DNA from: Gnetum montanum
Taxonomy: Eukaryota > Streptophyta > Gnetopsida > Gnetales > Gnetaceae
Direction of reading: 5' to 3'
Length of the DNA stretch: 64,000 nucleotides
Assembly (NCBI GenBank): GCA_015680685.1
Contig: MNCI01005867.1
Coordinates: 93,588 to 157,587 of the forward strand
Shown here: piece by piece, positions 57,212 to 64,000 of the stretch
Layout: each line of letters opens with the position of its first letter
Position numbering within the stretch: the stretch's first letter is position 1
The notes under the pieces: model-generated
Told to the model about the DNA's origin: nothing
Seen by the model: the letters and a program-made list of their open reading frames with translations, nothing else
Database searches by the model: none
Position numbers and translations under genes: made by a program

Positions 57212-60200
57212 GTAACTAGATACACAAGCTTAATATAACTAGATTTCATCTCTCCCATTCTAGATCTACGGGAAATTAGCTTGGATCCACACTAAATAAG
57301 CCTTTCTAGGCTTTTTTCAAGAGTATTGGCAAAATAGATTGCAACTTGTCCAAGTTAAACAAATAGGTTGAGAGGCTTGAGAAAAGATAGGCCAACACAT
57401 CTTAATAGGATAATTTTAATTATTTTTGTTGAGGAGAAGGTTGGAACCCTTACTTAGTCAAAGAAGAATGTTCCTCATGCTTGTGCTTTTGATGTTGATG
57501 CATTCAGGGGCTATGATTTAGGGATGGAATAAGATTTTAAGGAGAAGTTAGCACTTGTACAGGAAGCACATTAACAAGGGAAGCAACATGAGTATGAGGA
57601 TCATCTTTATTACCCACATGAGGATCAGCTAGAGATACACAATGAGGTAAAGTTATCTCCCAAGTAATAGAGGAGAGTTGATGATTTGTTCATCTAAGAT
57701 GCCATGGATAGTTTCTTTGGTTCTTTGAAATCAAATACCTATCAAAAGTATCATTCTCACAATGCATTTCATGCTTTCAAATTAGTTGGATAGACATCCT
57801 CCAAGATAGGATTTAAAGAGAAGATTCATTTGCATAGGTAGTAGGTAGTTATGTTGGAATTAGTGGATTTAAAGGATGAGCCATAGAGTACCACCAATGA
57901 TGATGATGAGAATGAAGAGTACCATCCTCCCAAGCAACATTATGAGAATTTAGAATAACTACATATGGAACTCTTTTCATATTTTTGAATGATGTCCAAA
58001 AAAGGATAAAAGAGAATGAGGATTTCATATCCATGGGCTCTAGCTTTAGTGTCCGTGCATATTTTATATATGTGTTGTGATAAATTTGTTGAGTTAAGCT
58101 TTAATATTTATTTACTTATGCACTATGTCAACTTTGTTATATGTATAGTTATCTATGTAAAGTTGTTTTAATTTATCAAGGATTTTGGGACACATGGAGG
58201 TAAATATTGATCATCTTTTCTCAACCCTAAATGTAGGTCAAATGACCAAACTTCAAGCTACATATCCAAGCATAGAGTAGGCCAATTTCAAAGGTTATTC
58301 TTCTTCTAGCATAGATGTTAGAGATCTGATTTTAAACATTCCAATGTTGGATCTCCAACACTAGAAGTTGGATGTCACAATTGTGGATGTCCAAGCCTCA
58401 AGTGTAGATGTCTAAGTAGATCCTATGTAGATGTTAGGGTGAACATCCAATCCTTCTCCAAATGTCCAACTTGAAACATAGCCTTCTTAGTGTGAATATC
58501 TAAGCCTTGAATGGCCCATCTAGGGTAGCCATTAGAGGAAATTAAAAAAGATATTTTTAGCCATTTCTCCAACTCCAGTTTGAAGTAATAAAATTTCATG
58601 ACTCAAACACTATTTATAAAAGCATCAAAATCCATTCCAAAGACATGCCTAGTAATCTAAGGAGCATTCATTGAGATTTAAGCATTACATTAGTTCTTAG
58701 TTCTTAGTTGAGATCTGCAAGGACTTGGAAAGTTAATTTGGGAGTTGTACCATATAGCGATATTCTTCTCCTAAGGTTTGATTATATTAAGTGCACAAAC
58801 CCATTGTTCATTCATTGTTTCATTGTACATAAGTGGATATAGATCTAGGACTTACTATTTCATTGTCCTAATGTGAGCTAGATTGGTGTAGATGTAATTT
58901 TACAAATTTATCTATCTATACATTCTTTCCATTTTAGTTGCTTTTGAGATTTGTAGAGCGTAAATCATTTCTACAAAGAGATCTACATTAAAATCTTGAG
59001 GGGTTCAAGTGTTAATTCTTTACATTAACCCTGATGGATATGTGAATTTGTCTTTTGGGACCATCACAATGTGTTATTTAGCCTTACGAAATCTTTGGGA
59101 GTTTTGCAAGATACCAAGATCATTATTCACCCTATAGGAAGTGTGTAGTATCCAAGGATCTACCATAATGGTATCCACAATTACATTTTAAATTAAACTA
59201 GATTTTATGGTTGTGATATTTACCACACATATTAGTAAGTTTGTTCCTTTGTGCATTTGATTTCTATAGTTTGATTTAAAATTTAAATGTATGGTAACTT
59301 GTTTGTCTCCCCCTTCTCCTTGTGCCCCACAAAGCCTTTTAAGTTAACCAATCTACAACTAATAACTGATCATCTAATAAATTTCTTTATTACTTTATTT
59401 TTTCTTAGATCATCTCTAATTCTAGTTCTTCAATACCTAAGTAAATGTGGAAGACATGATGAATTCTTAGCAACTATTAGAACTACAATCATATTTTAGT
59501 TTTAGAAGAAATGCTTAGGCAAATTGATCCATAATGGCTTCATTCTGGTAAAGAGGCTTGGGATACTCATTCATACAAATTGTGCATCATGTCAAGCAAA
59601 TTCAAAACCAGTGTAATTTCAATTTATCTCTTCATGATATATAGATTACATGGAAGGAAGATTCTAGCTTTTATGATTTGAATAAAATGAGAAGAAAACT
59701 TTTAAAAAATTGATTTCTAATCTTGAAAATTTATTTATAGTTGTTAATATTTTTTTAAGGATTCAAATCTAATTTTCCTTTTAAATCCAAAGTTATATAC
59801 GAGATAATTACCAAGAATGATCTTATTCATAACAAATTTAATAAGGTTTGAAAAATGCAATTATCATTGTCTTTTGGATATGAAACATGAGAGATATTTT
59901 AAAAGTTTCCACTTATCTAAAAATTCAAAATTTTTATGGTGTCTAATACATCAAGGTCTTTTTATCAATATTCATCTTTTAACATATAAAAATTGTTTCC
60001 TCTTGATATCCTCTTTGTAAAAATTAAGACTTATTTTATATGTTTTTTTAGCAGCAAACTGCACAACATGCTTGAAAACAAACATATAGAATTTGTAATA
60101 GCTTTTAACTAAGCATTAATGATATCATTCTTAGTTATTAGCCTACTTTTTAAAGGAAGGAACAAGTTAATTATATTAAGATGGATGTAAACCTAAGTAG

Positions 60201-61670
60201 AGTAGAACAAAAATTCATATAAAAAGATCCAAAGTGGACCCATCATTAGAGCTTAAAATAATCCAAATCATAAAGGGAAGTCCATGGCCAACATCCATAA
60301 CAAAACAAGAGTCATACTTAAGTTGTAGCCTCTCAACATAATTATAAAGAAAACACATATCCAAAAAATAATGTTCCAAAATACTGACTTATAAATATGC
60401 TAGGAGTAAAGCACAAAATCATGGTAGGAGCTATGGAATATCTTTATGTAGATTCATAGTAACAACTTTCATCATTGCAAGATCCAATCTTGTATGTGTA
60501 GCTATACACATATCAAAGATATCATAGGTAGGAATGTTATGTGAATCGAGAATAATACCATCTACTAGAAGCATTAAGATCATCAATGAAGCTAAGGGAA
60601 GGAGAACCAAAGAAGCTAAAGGATCAAAAGTTTATTCATTTTATGTTAAGAAGCAAGTGGTGGATTCCAACCCATTGAAGAGAGATCTAATTACAAAGTC
60701 ACCCAAGGATTCCATAGCCAAACAAATAAAGAAAGCTAAGGATTGAGATCATGTAGGTCTCCACTAGGATGGAAATAAGTAGCATAATTCTAACCCCATC
60801 AAACCAACTTTCTAAAAAAAGGAAGCCAAAGAGGATGTTCCTAGGGCACAAGGGCTTACAAGAGGGGAAGTGGACCCAAAAAGTCCTAACAAAAAATAGT
60901 TTGAAACAAAGCCTTATTACAAGCACCACATAGGTGGGAGTAGGATAGGAGGCAAACCAGCCTAGGTTGATCATGGCTAGACTTGCCAAGCACTTGGAGC
61001 AATGAATTGAGGTAGATTGAGATGTAAGCAAGTGCTTGTGAGCTCCTAGCATAATGATGGTATTTACATCTAAGTTACTACCAAAGTCTAAGCTTTGACC
61101 TACATAGAAATATGCTAACCACAGAGTAGCATGATAAAAAAAACATTTGGAGATGAATGGAATAAATTCTTAATAGGAGAAGGTGAACACATGTTGGAAC
61201 TAATAAACACAACCCTAGGATCATCTATCATAGCATCGATAAGAGCTAACATTAGGAGGGCCAAAAGGAATTAAAGAGGATAATATTATAGATCTTAGTG
61301 ATGATTAATGAGATACACTAAGAGTCCATGATAGAGAACACTTATTTGTGCACCAATTCGCATCTCTAAAGTAAGTGTTTTAATAAGCCAAAGAGATAAG
61401 TTGATAACATGAAAGGATTTACTAAGTTAAAAGCACCACAAAAGCCTAAAATAAAAACTAGTTAGGGCAAGAACTTTAGAGTCCAAAGTGATATATCTAA
61501 TGATCAACTTACTTTGTATGTTATCTTTCTTTATATTTAGAAGTGTCTTTGGTCATTTATTCTCTATTATATTTGGAAGCTTCATTGTTCTATTATTTTT
61601 TAGCAACAAAATCATAACTATGATCTTTATTAAGAAGTTAAATATCAAATTCTTATCTTTTGGTTATTAC
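57212..61670. other. AT-rich region without recognisable gene
   Basis: Low-coding DNA with decayed repeat-like stretches. The part 57430-58060 looks formerly coding on the plus strand (Asp/Glu/His-rich, stops), family not recognised. 58230-59168 looks LTR-like. The remaining stretch shows only scattered short frames. Confidence 0.5.
58230..59168 (+). repeat. Possible decayed LTR with Met-type PBS start
   Basis: A TTTATAAAAG box near 58611 and the bases tggtatc at 59169-59175, which match the first 7 bases of an initiator-tRNA-Met PBS. No partner LTR was found, so tentative. Confidence 0.2.
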
Positions 61671-61675
61671 ATTTG
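61671..61675. repeat. Target site duplication of solo LTR, left
   Basis: ATTTG, repeated at 62479-62483. Confidence 0.85.
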
Positions 61676-62478
61676 TGATGGGACGCGATATCGCATCGGC
61701 TGCAATATCGCGTTGGCCCCTGCAATATCGCATATGCAATATCGTAGCCCATCGCCTTGTCTATAAATAAGAGGCAGCTTTCCCTTGTAAGATCATCTAG
61801 ATCTAGACCCTTAGCTAAACTATGGCAGTTTTACCATTCTAGAGATAGAATAATTTCCATGTGCCCGCAGTAGGAGTCTCAAAGTGAACGGATCTTTATT
61901 CGAGCAAATTGTACCTAAGCACACATTTGTGTATGGAAATAAACACGAACTTTCTGATAAACCTTGCAACATATGGACTAAGCTAAATAGGAATTAATTA
62001 TTGTTAAACGTTTGAATGCTTTCTTAGTTAATTAATTCTCTTTCAACCCTTAGCTCTCCTAGTTAAGTGCATTCAGTACAACTGCTTCGAGCACGTGCGC
62101 TACGCTTGGTAACCCAGTAACGAATAGCGTTTGGTAATCCTAGTAGCATTGCACTAGTTCAGGGTGTGTACGGCAAGTGGGAATGGATATTGATGCTAGG
62201 ATGATAGAGCTTAGTTAGTGAAAGTTAGTTACTTAGTCTCTTCACCCTTCACCTCTTAACATAGGCAATAAAAAGATAAAAGACATAAAAATCACATGCC
62301 TCGAGCTTACTTAACCATACAACCGTGACAAATACAAGTAAGCTTGGGAAGATAACGATTGATTAACCTTAAGTGTTCCATAAGGCACATAAGCACTTAG
62401 TCCTTGGAGTTCGACCGGATTGCGCGTGAGACGCTCGTATTCATATGGTTGAGTGTAGGGGTACCTCGCCACTCATCA
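61676..62478 (+). repeat. Solo LTR, Athila-like family
   Basis: 803 bp, TGATG...CATCA, exact 5-bp duplications ATTTG on both sides, no internal sequence. U3 has five tgcaatatcgc-type repeats (61686-61750), then TATAAATA at 61762-61769. The R-U5 part shares blocks with 8664-9537 (ctttattcgagc, gggtgtgtacgg-like, gttgagtgtaggggtacc). Formed by recombination between two LTRs. Confidence 0.85.
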
Positions 62479-62483
62479 ATTTG
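62479..62483. repeat. Target site duplication of solo LTR, right
   Basis: ATTTG, matching 61671-61675. Confidence 0.85.
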
Positions 62484-63479
62484 TTTTTATTTTGAGAAAG
62501 TGATAAGTGGCATAGTAGATTCCATATCCAAACATACAAATCATAAGCGTTCATATGCAACTTGTTTGCATTATGTGAAACAAGTCTAGTATGGGTATCT
62601 AGATAGCTAGGCAATAGATCACTGGTCATTGTCCTCCTAAACACATTTTGTGAGCTAGTTCATATGATTAACTGTGATTGAGGTATCTAATGTTGTTGTT
62701 GTTGAGGTCATAGCTAAAATATTATTAAACTATGAAAATTATAAATAATTTAGTTTAAGTATAAGAAATAAATCTAATCTAGCCTAGGCATGGAGCATCT
62801 ATTCTTAACTTGTCGTACACATCCTAAACACATATTCATGTCATTGAATTATTGTTGGCTATGTTCTTGAAAACATGAAAATTTTTCTTCCAAAATATAG
62901 TAACATATTACATTTTTAAAAGCTCTTTAAAGATGTAATCAAAGAAGAGCTTAATGAAAATGTAGAGTCATAAACAAAGAGCAAAAATTATTAGCGATCT
63001 CTAAGTAAAAGCTCAGTTAGATCCTATCTTTAATTATAAATATTTAAAGATATGAAAATCATCTTGAAAAAGCTTGGTAAAAGAATGGTGCATATTAGCT
63101 GCAAAGTGTAAGAATTATGAAGGTATAAGTTTAGGGTCTATGGCTCTATTATAGTTATTATGGTATCAAATGTTTAATCAAAGTCAAGATCTTCACCGAG
63201 CTTTTAATAAAGAGCTCCCTCATTAAGTCCTAAAATTCAACATTAGAGCACTAATTTAACTTGATTCAAAGCTAAAAATATTTCAGTAGGTTTGATGTTT
63301 TAGCACTACTCTCGAATTAGGATATCAATGGACTTAAAGTTCTTCCCCTTTTAAAGTTCTTCCCCTAAAGATTAAAGCTTATTCTATCAGGAAAGTTTAA
63401 GAGCTAGTACAACCATTACCTAAAGCTAAAAATTAATTCTACAAGCTTATCTCTAAGCATTACCAATTGTCACATTAGC
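62484..63479. other. AT-rich spacer between two LTRs
   Basis: I see no gene, RNA or element here. Confidence 0.6.
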
Positions 63480-64000
63480 TGAAGCACCATTTGAAACCAC
63501 CCTAAACCCTAAACCATACGAATACGAGCGTACACGCACGATCCGATCGGACTCCGCAGACTAAATGCCTTAACGCCACAAGAAACACTTGGGGTTAATC
63601 GTTCGTTGTCTTCCCAAGCTTGCTTGTAAGTGTCACGGTGTATGGTTAAGCAAGTCTGAGGTATGTGATTTTTTTGGTATTTTTGGCTTATCTTCTATGC
63701 TACCAGGAGAAAGGGTTGAGAAACTAAGCTAACTCTAACTAAAGATCTAAGTCTAAATTAACTAGCGTCAGCATCCGTTCCCACTTACCGGACACACCCT
63801 GAACTATGCAACTGCAGCTTACCAAACGCTAATCGTTACTGGGATCGCCACACGTAACGCAAGTACTCGAAGTGGTCGTACTGAGGCACCTATTTAGCCT
63901 ATGTGTGATAAGCAACCGATTTCTTAGCCAGCCATACACACCCGTGGGTGCTTATAACTAAGTCGTACTTATCACACGTTCTAGCCTAGCAATGAGCAGC
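63480..64000 (-). repeat. LTR in minus orientation, same family, runs off the window
   Basis: The reverse complement matches the U5/R part of the solo LTR: cccacttaccggacacaccc, cttcccaagcttgcttgtaa and the tagaatacgagcg region. The left edge at about 63480 is approximate, and U3 lies beyond the window. Confidence 0.75.

Noticed and set aside
59540-59620. HTNCASCQAN-like segment resembling an integrase zinc finger
   Set aside because: Only a few residues, no supporting core motifs around it.
60699-61052. 117-residue minus-strand open frame
   Set aside because: Hydrophobic, AT-rich composition with no recognisable motif or conserved partner in the window; probably chance.
63500-63515. Telomere-like ccctaaaccctaaacc
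   Set aside because: It aligns with the U5 end of the LTR in minus orientation (cccctacactcaacc), so it is LTR-derived and only two units long.

Overview
The window is plant nuclear DNA made almost entirely of nested, decayed Ty3/gypsy LTR retrotransposons. I saw no host single-copy gene, tRNA, rRNA, CRISPR array or bacterial feature. The evidence is TG...CA LTRs with TATA boxes, 5-bp target duplications, gag/PRO/RT/RNaseH/INT remains, GT-AG introns and a PBS that appears to match plant tRNA-Asp. Long elements and old, diverged LTR pairs suggest a large-genome seed plant. The species cannot be fixed from the sequence.

Layout. (1) 1-5150 is the 3' part of an Athila-like element on the minus strand: an extra ORF in the env position, a long spacer and the INT C-terminus. 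(2) 5150-9537 is a plus-strand Athila-like deletion derivative (partial LTR, gag, PRO, full LTR). (3) The LTR at 8664-9537 is shared with a longer Athila-like element whose gag starts at 9722. This gag is interrupted at 10487 and resumes at 28998, followed by PRO, RT-RH, INT (to 34398), a 2.1-kb spacer and the extra ORF (36517-39201). (4) 10487-28992 is a complete 18.5-kb Tat-lineage element (E1) inside that gag, bounded by CCATG target duplications. (5) 39478-57211 is a second element of the same family (E2) with a truncated 3' LTR. (6) 57212-64000 is AT-rich, with a perfect solo LTR (61676-62478, duplication ATTTG) and a minus-strand LTR running off the end.

The most interesting system is in E1 and E2. 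Between PRO and RT each carries an antisense, eight-exon gene (16838-21272 and 45776-50504) with its own TATA box, matching splice sites and near-identical exon lengths. Its N-terminal part looks like a catalytically dead FCP1/NLI-interacting-factor (HAD-type) phosphatase domain; the rest has an unrecognised domain, an acidic block, a coiled coil and a short C-terminal tail. Arrays of a roughly 30-bp unit, a small hairpin followed by TTAAACTAGCA, sit at the same three module boundaries in both elements: after PRO, before RT and after INT. Their stems vary with base-pair compensation. The 5' leader has two further hairpins with compensatory changes. All coding regions carry many stop codons and are best treated as pseudogenes, although the reading frames are largely preserved.
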